A stretch of 64,000 nucleotides of DNA from 66-474 sp035606235 (GTDB taxonomy: Bacteria; Pseudomonadota; Gammaproteobacteria; Xanthomonadales; Rhodanobacteraceae), in NCBI GenBank assembly GCA_035606235.1, contig DATNFU010000028.1:48303-112302 (forward strand), read 5' to 3'. The notes beneath the pieces are model-generated. The model made no database searches. It worked only from the letters and a program-made list of their open reading frames with translations, and had not been told where the DNA came from. Below are positions 9,330 through 18,027 of the stretch, one piece after another (position 1 is the stretch's first letter; the number at the start of each line of letters is the position of its first letter). The position numbers and the translations under genes were made by a program.

Positions 9330-10673
9330 ATGACCAAGTCTCTCGTGATCGCGATCGCGGCCGCACTGTGCATGGGCGCCGCGCAAGCCGCGGACGCACC
9401 GCAGGCCGATGCTTCGGCCGCACCAGCCGTTACCGTGGTGCACTGCCCGCACCTGATAGACACTGTCAACGGCAAGCTGCTGGGCACCACCACGGTGGTG
9501 ATCAACGGCGACCGCATCGGCCAAGTGGTCGCGGGCAACGCCGATCGCCCGGGTGCCGCGACGATCGACCTTCCCGCCAACGACACCTGCATGCCCGGGT
9601 TGATTGACGATCACGTGCATCTGACCCAGCAGTTCAGCAAGAGTACCTACAGCGACAAGTTCCGGCTGAACCCCGCCGACTACGCGATCCAGAGCACGGT
9701 GTACGCGCGGCGCACGCTGCTGGCGGGTTTCACCACGGTGCGCAACGTCGGCGACGAGCACAACGAGTCCATCGCGCTGCGCAATGCGGTGAATGCCGGT
9801 CTCGTGCCCGGCCCGCGCATTTTTTCCGCAGGTCAATTCATCGGCACCACCGGCGGCCACGCCGATCCGACCAATGGTTTCCGCTGGGATCTACAAGGCG
9901 ACCCCGGCCCGAAAGACGGCATCATCAACTCGCCGGAGGACGCGTGGAAAGCCGTGCGCCAGCATTACAAGGACGGCGCTGATCTGATCAAGATCATGCC
10001 CTCGGGCGGCGTGCTGGATGAAAGCGCGAGCTCCGAAAACCCGCAGATGACGCTGGATGAAATAAAGGCGGTGGTCGCCGCCGCGCACGACTACGGCTTC
10101 ACCGTGGCCGCGCACGCGCATGGTGCCGAAGCGATCCGTCGAGCCGTGCTGGGCGGCGTGGATTCCATCGAGCACGGCACCTTCATGGATGCAGAGGATA
10201 TGAAGCTGATGAAGGAGCGCGGCACCTGGTACGTGCCGACGATCATCGCCGGCCAGTTCGTGATGGGCAAAGCCAAGGAAGGCTGGTATCCGCCCCAGGT
10301 CGCGCGCAAGGCCGAAGAAGTCGGCCCGGTGATCATGGCCACCGCCGGCAAGGCCTACAAGGCGGGCGTCAAGATCGCCTTCGGCACGGATGCCGGCGTT
10401 TATCCGCATGGCGACAACGCGCAGGAATTCGTCTACATGGTGCAGGCCGGGATGCCGCCGATGTTCACTATCCAGGCCGCCACCATGCACGCCGCCGAGT
10501 TGCTGAAGCATGAAAAGGATGTCGGCAGCGTCACGCCCGGCAAGTTCGCCGATCTCGTCGCGGTGCCGGGCAATCCGCTGGACGACATTGCGTTGATGAA
10601 GAAGGTGGATTTCGTGATGAAAGCGGGCACGATTTACAAGCGCGATGGCAAGCCGGTAGCAGTGGAGCCTTGA
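9330..10673 (+). CDS. Exported metal-dependent amidohydrolase (imidazolonepropionase/Xaa-Pro dipeptidase-like)
   Basis: A 447-residue amidohydrolase-superfamily enzyme with a signal peptide (KSLVIAIAAALCMGAAQAAD), so probably periplasmic. The metal site is complete: HxH in DDHVHL (His95, His97), the likely carbamylated Lys in LIKIMPSGG, His in VAAHAHG and IEHGTF, and Asp in FGTDAG. Relatives in this group hydrolyse Xaa-Pro or N-acyl dipeptides or cyclic amides, and exact substrate cannot be read from sequence. It stands alone, divergent from leuS. The 'tatgat' at 9298-9303 resembles a -10 box but has no clear partner. Confidence 0.87.
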   Translation: MTKSLVIAIAAALCMGAAQAADAPQADASAAPAVTVVHCPHLIDTVNGKLLGTTTVVINGDRIGQVVAGNADRPGAATIDLPANDTCMPGLIDDHVHLTQQFSKSTYSDKFRLNPADYAIQSTVYARRTLLAGFTTVRNVGDEHNESIALRNAVNAGLVPGPRIFSAGQFIGTTGGHADPTNGFRWDLQGDPGPKDGIINSPEDAWKAVRQHYKDGADLIKIMPSGGVLDESASSENPQMTLDEIKAVVAAAHDYGFTVAAHAHGAEAIRRAVLGGVDSIEHGTFMDAEDMKLMKERGTWYVPTIIAGQFVMGKAKEGWYPPQVARKAEEVGPVIMATAGKAYKAGVKIAFGTDAGVYPHGDNAQEFVYMVQAGMPPMFTIQAATMHAAELLKHEKDVGSVTPGKFADLVAVPGNPLDDIALMKKVDFVMKAGTIYKRDGKPVAVEP

Positions 10674-10733
10674 GCTTGCTTCGCACGCGACGCGCCCCAA
10701 TCATGTGCGGATCAAGAGCCGGTTGATCCGCAC

Positions 10734-11648
10734 ATGAACGCTTCGCCGCAATCCGCGAAATCCGATTCCGCAAACTCCCCCCACGTTTTCGACGCGGGCC
10801 AGACCAACTTCGAAACCGAGGTGCTGCAAGCGTCGCTCACCACGCCGGTACTGGTGGATTTCTGGGCGACCTGGTGCGGGCCGTGCAAGACACTCGGTCC
10901 GATCCTGGAAAAAATCGCCGGCGAATACGGCGGCGCGTTCAAGCTGGCCAAGATCGACTGCGACAAGGAGCAGCAGCTCGCCGGCATGTTCGGGGTGCGC
11001 AGCATCCCGACCGTGGTGCTGATCCGCGATGGACAAATCCTCGACGGCTTCGCCGGCGCGCTGCCGGAATCGCAGGTGCGCGAATTTCTTGGCAAGCACC
11101 AGATCACGCCGGCGGCGAAGATCGAAACACCCGTTGTGCAAACGGTCGCCGACGAAAATCCGCACACGCCGCGCGAAACCCCGCACGCTGCTGTCGCGCG
11201 TTTGCGCGAAGCAGTCGAGGCGGAGCCCGACAAGACCCAGCTGAAACTGGAACTTGCGCTGGCGCAAGCGCGCGCCGGCGATGTCGATGCCGCCAAAGCC
11301 GCGTTGGATTCATTGCCGTCGCAACTCGAAACCGACGATCGCGCGAAAGCGCTGCGCGCTTATGTCGACCTTGCGCAGGCGCTGGCCGGCACCGCCGCCT
11401 CCGGGGAATTGATAGCCAGAATCGAGGCCGACCCAAAAGACTTTGCCGCGCGCGACGCGCTGGGCGTGCGCCTGCTGCTGGGCGGCGATCCCGCCGACGC
11501 GATGGAGCAATTTCTCGCGATACTGCGTGCCGACCGCGGCTGGAAAGAAGGCTTGGCGCGCAAGCGGCTGCTGGACGCCTTTCGCATCGTCGAGGACGAC
11601 GCGCTGGTAGCCGCCACGAGGCGGAAGATGTCTTCGTTGTTGTTTTGA
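10734..11648 (+). CDS. Thioredoxin-TPR co-chaperone, CnoX/YbbN-like
   Basis: A 304-residue two-domain protein. The N-terminal thioredoxin fold has an intact WCGPC redox site (Cys48, Cys51), and cis-proline is in SIPTVVL. The C-terminal half is helical with TPR-like repeats (KLELALAQARAGDVDAA, ALGVRLLLGGDPADAM). E. coli CnoX (YbbN) has this architecture but SxxC in place of CxxC and protects proteins from hypochlorite oxidation. Here a CGPC site suggests real oxidoreductase activity, as in the Caulobacter homologue. No signal peptide is present, so it is cytoplasmic. Confidence 0.9.
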   Translation: MNASPQSAKSDSANSPHVFDAGQTNFETEVLQASLTTPVLVDFWATWCGPCKTLGPILEKIAGEYGGAFKLAKIDCDKEQQLAGMFGVRSIPTVVLIRDGQILDGFAGALPESQVREFLGKHQITPAAKIETPVVQTVADENPHTPRETPHAAVARLREAVEAEPDKTQLKLELALAQARAGDVDAAKAALDSLPSQLETDDRAKALRAYVDLAQALAGTAASGELIARIEADPKDFAARDALGVRLLLGGDPADAMEQFLAILRADRGWKEGLARKRLLDAFRIVEDDALVAATRRKMSSLLF

Positions 11649-11727
11649 GCGCTCCGCCTGCGGCGCTTTTGTAGGAACAAGCCAGCTCGCGGCCGGCGCG
11701 AAGCACCGCCTTTGTCAAAAGACGCTC

Positions 11728-11741
11728 GCCTGCAAGCAGGC
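11728..11741. repeat. REP-like palindrome gcctgcaagcaggc
   Basis: A perfect 6-bp stem followed by tcccgcaag. It belongs to the gtaggagcctgcttgcaggc family seen also at 45385-45405, 51083-51102 and 55543-55595. It lies between the thioredoxin gene and the small membrane protein gene. Confidence 0.65.
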
Positions 11742-11790
11742 TCCCGCAAGGATGAGCTACGCTCGACGCCAACGGTTTGGGGAGCGCCGC

Positions 11791-12159
11791 ATGTTCCGCT
11801 ACGAACGCAAACACCAGTCGCTGATGCCCTGGCGGATGTTCTTGTTGCGCCGGGTTGCCAAGACATTGGCGCTTGGGTTGGGGGTGATCGCGGTTTCACT
11901 GCTGGCCGGGATGCTCGGCTACCGCATCGCCGAGCACATGGACTGGCTGGATGCCTTTCTCAATGCCGCCATGATCCTGGGCGGCATGGGGCCCGTTGAT
12001 GCGCTGCACACCCCCGGCGGCAAGGTATTCGCCGGCATCTATGCGCTGTACAGCGGCCTTGTCGTGATCTTCATTGCCGGCCTGTTATTCGCACCATTTG
12101 CACATCGTTTGTTGCATCGTTTTCACTTGGAGAGTGGCCGGGAAGGGGGCGATTCGTAA
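11791..12159 (+). CDS. Small two-helix membrane protein resembling a K+ channel pore without the filter
   Basis: A 122-residue protein of unknown function. Two strongly hydrophobic helices (about residues 25-47 and 82-106) flank a short amphipathic segment, AFLNAAMILGGMGPVDALH, followed by a TPGGKVFAGIYALYSGLV helix. This outer helix-pore helix-loop-inner helix order resembles two-TM potassium channels (T-x-G-K-x-F-A-x-x-Y-x-L-x-x-G), but the TVGYG selectivity filter is replaced by GGMGPVD. ATG at 11791 is preferred because GGGGAG lies six bases upstream; an in-frame ATG exists at 11752. The channel resemblance is inference. Confidence 0.75.
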   Translation: MFRYERKHQSLMPWRMFLLRRVAKTLALGLGVIAVSLLAGMLGYRIAEHMDWLDAFLNAAMILGGMGPVDALHTPGGKVFAGIYALYSGLVVIFIAGLLFAPFAHRLLHRFHLESGREGGDS

Positions 12160-12248
12160 CGCGAACCCCCGCACGGCCTGGGCATGCGGCACAGGGTAGG
12201 CTCGCCGCGCAGCCTTGCGTGTTCTAGAATCGCCATTCGCCCAAGGGG

Positions 12249-14600
12249 ATGTCCCGCGCCATGGGTTTGTCCGCAGCCGTCGCCGAATTCGAAGTGCCCG
12301 GCCACCGCTTGGTGCGCCCGCTTGGGCGCGGCGGCATGGCGACCGTGTATCTCGCGATCCAGGCCTCCCTGGGCCGGCCGGTCGCGGTCAAGATCCTGCA
12401 GGCTGCCACCGACGAAACCATCACCCGCTTCGAGCAGGAAGCGCGCACTATCGCGCGCCTGCAGCACCCTCATATCGTGGCGATCTACGAGGTGGGCCGC
12501 ACCTCCGACGGGCAGTTGTATTACACGATGCCGTATCTGCCCAATGGCGATCTTTCCAAGCTCGACTTGCGAGACACGCCTTCCCGAATTGCCGCGGTGA
12601 TGCGCGCCCTCGCCGGCGCGCTCGGGCATGCGCACAAGCAGGGCATCGTGCATCGCGATGTCAAGCCGGAGAACGTGCTGTTCGACCAGCATCGCCGCGC
12701 ATTGCTCACCGATTTCGGAATCGCGCGCGCCAGCGACAGCCTGCGCGTGACGCGCGAAGGCGCGACCATGGGCTCGTCGGGCTACATGAGCCCGGAGCAG
12801 GCGCGCGGCCAGGATATCGACGGCCGCTCCGACCTATACAGCCTGGGCGTGGTTTGCTACGAATTGCTCACCGGCGATCTGCCCTTCCGCGGCGCGGACG
12901 CATTGTCCACCGCGATTGCACATATCGAGCAGCCGGTGCCGAAGCTGCCGCCGCTGAAGCGCGCCTGGCAACCGTTCGTGGACAAGGCGCTGGCCAAGTC
13001 GCCGGACGAACGCTTCCAGAACGCGGAGGAATTGCAGGCCGCGCTGGATGTGATCGACGGCCGACACACCTCGCCACGGCCGGTGGTGCCCGCGGCACCG
13101 CATCGACCGACATTCAGTTGGCCGCGTATCACCCTGCCGCGCCTGTCGAGCATCAAACCCCCGCACATCGATCTGTCCTCATCGCCTATCGTGCGTCGCT
13201 ACGGGGCGGCGTTGCTGATGCTGCTCGCCTTGATTGCGGTCAGCGCGGCGGGCTTGAGCTGGCGCTTGCATGCCAGACACGCGGCAGTTGCCTCACCCGA
13301 AACAGCGCAAGCAGCAGCGACCGGCGATGTCGCCGTCACCCAGGTCACGACGGTGCCCGCCGCGGTCATCAGCACCGATGCCGTAGCACAGGCGCCGGTC
13401 GCGGTACCGGTTGAAGCCAGTAGCGTGGATGCCAATGAGGCCGCCCACATCACCGTGTTGCTGGCGCAGGCCAATGCCCGGTTCGCGCAAGGCCGCTTGA
13501 CCACGCCGAAGCAGGACAGCGCGGCGGCACGTTATCTGGAAGTGCTGAAGCTGGAGCCGGACAACGGAACCGCTCGCGGAGGCATCGGCAAGATCGTGGC
13601 AATGCTGCAACAGGACACGACCAAGGCCTGGCAGCGCAACGATGCGGATCAGGTGCAGTCGCTGGTGAAGAAACTCGACGCGCTCGCGCCTTCCGCCGAT
13701 GCCGCCTCGCAGAAATCCTGGCGCGCCGCGCGGATGCAACTCGCACAATCGGTGGGCACCAGCATTGCCGACGCCGCCCAGTTGCACGACGCCAAGCACG
13801 TCGGCGCATTGCGTCCGCTGGCGGACGCGCTGCCGGCCGTCTATCCGGAAGGGTTCGACGTCAAGCTGCTGACCGACGTGTCGCCGCCACCTCCTGCGCT
13901 GCACGCAGGTTCCCCGTTGCGCGACGACGGCGGTCCGGCACTGGTGTACGTGCCGGCGGATGGCAAGGCGGATGCCTTTGCGATTGCCCGCACCGAAGTC
14001 ACGCGCAGCGACTACGCGCAGTTCGTGCGTGATACCCACCGTGCGGCTTCGTCCTGCGCGGAGCCGCTGAACCCGTTCTCACGGCTGCGCAACTTGAAAT
14101 GGAGCGACCCGGGTTTTGCCCAGGGCAGCGATCATCCGGTGGTCTGCGTAAGCTGGAATGATGCGGTCGCCTATGCCGCATGGCTCTCGCACCGCACCGG
14201 ACAGATCTATCGCCTGCCCGACGAGCGCGAGTGGCTGCGTACCGCGCGCGGCAGCGCCAGCGGCAATCCCTGCGCGCGCGGCAATGTGGACGACAACAGC
14301 CGGCAAAGCAAATTCGACAATGATCGTTGGCCGTGCAGCGATGGCGCCGCGCAAACCGCGCCGGTAGGCCGCTACGCGGCCAGCGGCGTGGGCGCCTATG
14401 ACATGTACGGGAATGTCAGCGAGTGGCTGAGCGGTGGCTCGCCAGGCGATCGCGTATTTCGCGGCCTCTCCTGGCGCGACGGCAGCCATCAAACCCCGCT
14501 GGGTCGCCGCGGCACCGCCAATTCCGACATCGGGTACAACAACATCGGTTTCCGCGTGGTCCGCGTGATCGATGGAACCCATCCCGCGCCACAGGGATAG
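12249..14600 (+). CDS. Membrane Ser/Thr protein kinase fused to an FGE/SUMF1-like domain
   Basis: A 783-residue protein. The cytoplasmic Hanks-type kinase (about 15-275) has the G-loop GRGGMATVYLA, catalytic loop HRDVKPEN (His135, Asp137), DFG and the activation-loop end GYMSPEQARG. A single TM helix lies near 317-338. A Pro/Ala-rich linker and helical region follow, then a C-terminal formylglycine-generating-enzyme-like domain (about 565-780; IARTEVTRSDYAQF, YDMYGNVSEWL, YNNIGFRVVR). The Cys pair used by true FGE is absent from the GLSWRDGSHQTPLGRRGTAN segment, so the domain probably binds ligand. Chlamydial Pkn1 has a comparable fusion. The first ATG (12249) directly abuts AAGGGG; ATG at 12261 is equally possible. 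Confidence 0.9.
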   Translation: MSRAMGLSAAVAEFEVPGHRLVRPLGRGGMATVYLAIQASLGRPVAVKILQAATDETITRFEQEARTIARLQHPHIVAIYEVGRTSDGQLYYTMPYLPNGDLSKLDLRDTPSRIAAVMRALAGALGHAHKQGIVHRDVKPENVLFDQHRRALLTDFGIARASDSLRVTREGATMGSSGYMSPEQARGQDIDGRSDLYSLGVVCYELLTGDLPFRGADALSTAIAHIEQPVPKLPPLKRAWQPFVDKALAKSPDERFQNAEELQAALDVIDGRHTSPRPVVPAAPHRPTFSWPRITLPRLSSIKPPHIDLSSSPIVRRYGAALLMLLALIAVSAAGLSWRLHARHAAVASPETAQAAATGDVAVTQVTTVPAAVISTDAVAQAPVAVPVEASSVDANEAAHITVLLAQANARFAQGRLTTPKQDSAAARYLEVLKLEPDNGTARGGIGKIVAMLQQDTTKAWQRNDADQVQSLVKKLDALAPSADAASQKSWRAARMQLAQSVGTSIADAAQLHDAKHVGALRPLADALPAVYPEGFDVKLLTDVSPPPPALHAGSPLRDDGGPALVYVPADGKADAFAIARTEVTRSDYAQFVRDTHRAASSCAEPLNPFSRLRNLKWSDPGFAQGSDHPVVCVSWNDAVAYAAWLSHRTGQIYRLPDEREWLRTARGSASGNPCARGNVDDNSRQSKFDNDRWPCSDGAAQTAPVGRYAASGVGAYDMYGNVSEWLSGGSPGDRVFRGLSWRDGSHQTPLGRRGTANSDIGYNNIGFRVVRVIDGTHPAPQG

Positions 14601-14685
14601 ACCTAACCTCCCGCGAGCGGTTGATAGCACCCCGCCTGGTTCGGGCTAGTAAGCGTCCCCGGCCCATGGCGCCGCCATGCCACGG

Positions 14686-14702
14686 AGCTGCCGTCCATGG
14701 CC
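14686..14702. repeat. 17-bp motif shared with 22821-22837
   Basis: The 17-mer agctgccgtccatggcc lies 138 bases before the S10 peptidase start and recurs exactly at 22821-22837, upstream of the M13 peptidase gene. Both sit in GC-rich, partly palindromic spacers. It could be a fragment of a dispersed repeat or a shared control site. Confidence 0.45.
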
Positions 14703-14839
14703 AACCGCTCCACGGCCGTGGGCTCGAAAGCGCTGCCTGGCATCGGCAAACCGCGCGCTCTCGCCCATGACTTGTGACGTATGCAGGTTGCTCCAAGCAG
14801 CGGCATACTCGGTTGGTTCTTCGCCTCAAGGGATCCCCC

Positions 14840-16471
14840 ATGAAACCGCTTCGTCTCCGTATCGTGTTCGGCGCGCTGCTGCTGTGCAGCCTGCCGGCTT
14901 TCGCAGCCGACCAGGCCAAGCCCGACAACTCCGATAAATCCGCAAGCAGCCAAAGCGACAACGACGCCAACGCGGCGATGCAGAAATCGCAGTCTTCGAC
15001 CACGCAGGGTTCGGTGAATGTCGAAGGCTCGAGCGTGGCCTACGATGCGATCGCCGGCACCCTGGTGCTGGACGGCGACGGACTGGACGAACACACGCCG
15101 CAGACCAGCATGTCCTATGTCGCCTACATCAAGCGCGGCGCCGATCCCGCCAAGCGCCCGATCACCTTCCTCTATAACGGCGGTCCGGGTTCTTCCACGG
15201 TGTGGCTGCACATGGGCGCGTTCGGGCCCAAGCGCATCGTCACCAACGATGACACCCACACGCCGGCCGCGCCATACCAACTGGTCAACAACGACTACAG
15301 CCTGCTGGACGTAAGCGATCTGGTGTTCATTGACGCACCGGGCACCGGCTTCGGTCGACTGCTGCCACAAGGGGATACCAAGGAAGCGCGCGAGAAGAAC
15401 TTCAAGGATCTCTCCAAGAAAATCTGGAGCGTGGACGGCGACGGCAAGATATTCGCCAAGTTCATCACCACCTTCCTGTCGCAGCACGACCGCTGGAATT
15501 CGCCGAAGTATTTATTCGGCGAAAGCTACGGCACCACGCGCTCGGCGGTGCTGGCGGCGGATCTCGAAACCGAGGACAACGTAGACCTCAACGGCGTGAT
15601 CCTGCTTTCCCAGATATTGAATTTCGCCACCAGCGTGGATGGCGCCGACAACAGCCCGGGCATCGACCTGCCCTATGTGCTGGCATTGCCAACGTATGCG
15701 GCCACGGCGTGGTATCACCACAAGCTGCCGAAATACGAGCACGGCAGCCTGCAACCGTTGCTGCAACAGGCCACGCAATTTGCGACCACCGAATACGAGC
15801 AGGCGCTGCTGGCCGGTTCCACCTTGAGCCCGGCGCGCGAAAAGCAGATCGCGCAGAAGCTCTCCGACTTCACCGGCTTGCCGGTCGACTATTTGCTCAA
15901 GGCCGACCTGCGCGTTACCGGCGGCATGTTCGAGCATGAACTGCAAAATGGCGATGACACCACCACCGGCCGTCTGGATACCCGCTTCTCCGGCCCGAGC
16001 ATGGATCCGCTCGGCAAGGAATCCGACTACGACCCGCAGTCTGCGGCGATCAGTTCGGCCTACGTTTCCGCCTTCAACAACTACGTGCGCAGCACGCTGA
16101 AATTCGGCCAGGACATGCATTACAACCCGGAGATCTATGGCCAGGGTTTCGACTGGGATTTCCGCCACAAGCCACCGGGCCAGCACTTCGCCTTCCCGGG
16201 CTCGACCAATGTGCTGCCTGATCTTGCGGTCGCGATGAAGTACAACCCGGACCTGAAAGTGATGGTCAATGGCGGCTTCTATGACCTCGCCACGCCGTAC
16301 TACGCGGCGGTGTACGAGCAGGAGCACCTGCCGATCCCGCAAAGCCTGCGCAAGAACATCTCCTACGCGTTCTATCCGTCGGGCCACATGGTGTACGCGC
16401 ACGAACCGTCGCTGAAAGCGCTGCACGACAACGTGGCCAAGTTCATCGAGGGCACCGATAACCAGAAGTAG
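14840..16471 (+). CDS. Exported serine carboxypeptidase (peptidase S10)
   Basis: A 543-residue S10-family enzyme with a signal peptide (KPLRLRIVFGALLLCSLPAFAAD). The family releases C-terminal residues from peptides, usually at acidic pH. The oxyanion-hole segment is FLYNGGPGSS; the catalytic Ser229 lies in GESYGT, Asp482 in GGFYDLATP and His516 in SGHMVY. ATG at 14840 fits the signal peptide, while an upstream in-frame ATG at 14774 would bury it. The linker after the signal is Lys/Ser/Asp-rich. A terminator follows at 16583. Confidence 0.92.
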   Translation: MKPLRLRIVFGALLLCSLPAFAADQAKPDNSDKSASSQSDNDANAAMQKSQSSTTQGSVNVEGSSVAYDAIAGTLVLDGDGLDEHTPQTSMSYVAYIKRGADPAKRPITFLYNGGPGSSTVWLHMGAFGPKRIVTNDDTHTPAAPYQLVNNDYSLLDVSDLVFIDAPGTGFGRLLPQGDTKEAREKNFKDLSKKIWSVDGDGKIFAKFITTFLSQHDRWNSPKYLFGESYGTTRSAVLAADLETEDNVDLNGVILLSQILNFATSVDGADNSPGIDLPYVLALPTYAATAWYHHKLPKYEHGSLQPLLQQATQFATTEYEQALLAGSTLSPAREKQIAQKLSDFTGLPVDYLLKADLRVTGGMFEHELQNGDDTTTGRLDTRFSGPSMDPLGKESDYDPQSAAISSAYVSAFNNYVRSTLKFGQDMHYNPEIYGQGFDWDFRHKPPGQHFAFPGSTNVLPDLAVAMKYNPDLKVMVNGGFYDLATPYYAAVYEQEHLPIPQSLRKNISYAFYPSGHMVYAHEPSLKALHDNVAKFIEGTDNQK

Positions 16472-16582
16472 GACGAGGCGTCGCGCTTGGCCGATGCCAA
16501 AAAGCGCATCGGCTGCGACGACGAGCGCCGCGCCAAGGAAGGCATAATCTGCGCCCAGCACCAAGGATGATTGCTGGCCAGA

Positions 16583-16614
16583 ACAAACGGCGGGATGCGA
16601 ATCCCGCCGTTTGT
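16583..16614. terminator. Bidirectional rho-independent terminator
   Basis: A perfect 13-bp stem (16583-16595 with 16602-16614) with a tgcgaa loop is flanked by A-rich sequence on the left and TTTT on the right. It can stop both the S10 peptidase gene and the convergent gene ending at 16632. Confidence 0.85.
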
Positions 16615-16631
16615 TTTGCGCCTTCCCAACA

Positions 16632-17291
16632 TCATTCCCGCTCGAAGCGCGCGATAGCCGCGACCTGCTCGCGCGTGGCGGCCAGACCCTGGCCGGTCAA
16701 TTGGTCTATCAATGTGCGGCCGATGCTCGAGCGATTGAATGCAGGAGCAAAGCGGCGCGCCAGCCATAGCAAACATGGAACGGCTGCCACGCCCAGCGCG
16801 ACATTCCATGCCATCCATGGCGCGCCCATTGCGGCATAGAGATCAACCCCAACGCACCGCGCGATCACGATTGCCACGGGCACCCACAGCAAAAGCATCC
16901 ACAGAAATTCCATCTGGGTCGTTCGCAGGCGCAACCCGCGCAGGGATTCCAGTTGACGCTGAATCTCGAGTACCGGCTCGCTGAAATCGATGCGGCTCGC
17001 CAGCATCAACTGTCGAATTCCGCTGGCGAATACCGCGATCGCCACCGGATACAGGATCAGCGCCGGGACCATAAAACGCATTGCCGTCTGATCCCATATG
17101 AACCCGCCGAGCGCCAGCAGCGTCAAGCCAGCGATGATGGTTTCGCTCCAGATGAGCGCCCTGGCGCGCAGCATCGTCCGGCGCGCCCTGCCGGCTTTCC
17201 GTTCGGCGCCAAGGTTCGCATTCATGGTCTGCAAGGCATCCAGCTTGCGATTCATTTGCTGCCAGGCCAACTTCATTTCGTCGAGTTCCAT
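16632..17291 (-). CDS. Four-helix membrane protein paired with an ECF sigma factor
   Basis: A 219-residue protein of no firmly known function. The N-terminus MELDEMKLAWQQMNRKLDAL is soluble and helical. Hydrophobic segments lie near residues 48-68 and 70-90 and near 128-148 and 152-172. The C-terminus is amphipathic. It follows the sigma factor gene by 63 bases on the same strand. The membrane location and pairing suggest, but do not show, an anti-sigma or signal-sensing role. The two downstream pairs of helices resemble proteins commonly found beside such sigma factors in Xanthomonadales. Confidence 0.75.
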   Translation of the reverse strand: MELDEMKLAWQQMNRKLDALQTMNANLGAERKAGRARRTMLRARALIWSETIIAGLTLLALGGFIWDQTAMRFMVPALILYPVAIAVFASGIRQLMLASRIDFSEPVLEIQRQLESLRGLRLRTTQMEFLWMLLLWVPVAIVIARCVGVDLYAAMGAPWMAWNVALGVAAVPCLLWLARRFAPAFNRSSIGRTLIDQLTGQGLAATREQVAAIARFERE

Positions 17292-17354
17292 GTTCAGGTC
17301 TCCGAAGCTTTTCCAAAAGTGCGGACACGAATGTCCGCTTCTCGATCCCGGCGA

Positions 17355-17897
17355 TCAGGACGATCCCGTTTCATCCAGGGCTTCTGCGCGCGCGCCGAGC
17401 ATTCGAACGCGCAACGTGTGTTTGATGCGATTGATCTTGGTCGCGACATTGGTTTCACTGATGCCCAGCACTTCGGCGATCTCGGCGTAGGCGCGATCTT
17501 CCAGATACATCAGGATCAGGGCGCGATTGAGACCGTCGAGCTGCGCGATGACGGCATGCAAAGCGGCCACGCGCTCATCGGCTTCATCCGGCGCTTCCCC
17601 GCCGATCGTTTCCAGGTGATGCGTTTCCAACGGCTCGAAATGGCTGGCGAGGTCGCGCTGCCTGCGCCGCCCATGCGAAATCGCGACATTCAGCGCCACC
17701 CGGTACATCCAGGTCGAGAATTTGGCACGCCGCTCATCGAAGCTCGCAAACGATCGCCAGCATTGCGCATGGATTTCCTGCGCGAGATCCTCGCGCTCCT
17801 CGCGTTCCCGCGCATACATGCCGACGACCTTGAACACGATTCCCGAGTGCTCGCGCAACAACTTCTCGAAATGTTGTCTCTCCAGTTTGCCGCGCAT
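17355..17897 (-). CDS. ECF-type RNA polymerase sigma factor
   Basis: A 180-residue sigma-70-family factor. Region 2 includes EREDLAQEIHAQCWRSFASF and FSTWMYRVALNVAISHGRRR, and region 4 the helix-turn-helix YLEDRAYAEIAEVLGISETNVATKINRIKHTLR. Sigma-1 and sigma-3 regions are absent, as in group 4 factors. It directs core polymerase to a small regulon, and its control is probably through the downstream membrane protein. The 5' leader on this strand contains a short hairpin followed by seven Us (17939-17960). Confidence 0.9.
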   Translation of the reverse strand: MRGKLERQHFEKLLREHSGIVFKVVGMYAREREEREDLAQEIHAQCWRSFASFDERRAKFSTWMYRVALNVAISHGRRRQRDLASHFEPLETHHLETIGGEAPDEADERVAALHAVIAQLDGLNRALILMYLEDRAYAEIAEVLGISETNVATKINRIKHTLRVRMLGARAEALDETGSS

Positions 17898-17938
17898 GTC
17901 CGTCCCCGCCCGTTCACCCCATGATTCGCCGTCGTGCG

Positions 17939-17960
17939 AAAAAAATCACGGCTTTCCGTG
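17939..17960 (-). terminator. Hairpin plus U-run in the sigma-factor leader
   Basis: Read on the minus strand, cacgg-aaag-ccgtg (17960-17947) is followed by A and then seven Ts (17945-17939), 42 bases before the ATG of the sigma factor. This has the form of a short intrinsic terminator or attenuator. The stem has only five pairs, so the call is tentative. Confidence 0.35.
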
Positions 17961-18027
17961 AATTCCCGCGCGCGGCCGCAAACCCCGGTTCCACTACAAT
18001 GCCGCGAATCCTTCAAGCGGCATCCCC

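Noticed and set aside
6718..9333. Plus-strand open frame of 871 codons opposite leuS
   Set aside because: It mirrors leuS, which has every synthetase motif. Long antisense frames are expected in high-GC DNA, and the translation is Arg/His-rich without a recognisable domain.
11752..11790. Longer start for the channel-like protein (ATG 11752)
   Set aside because: The added 13 residues are polar and unlike a membrane-protein start, and the GGGGAG site fits ATG 11791.
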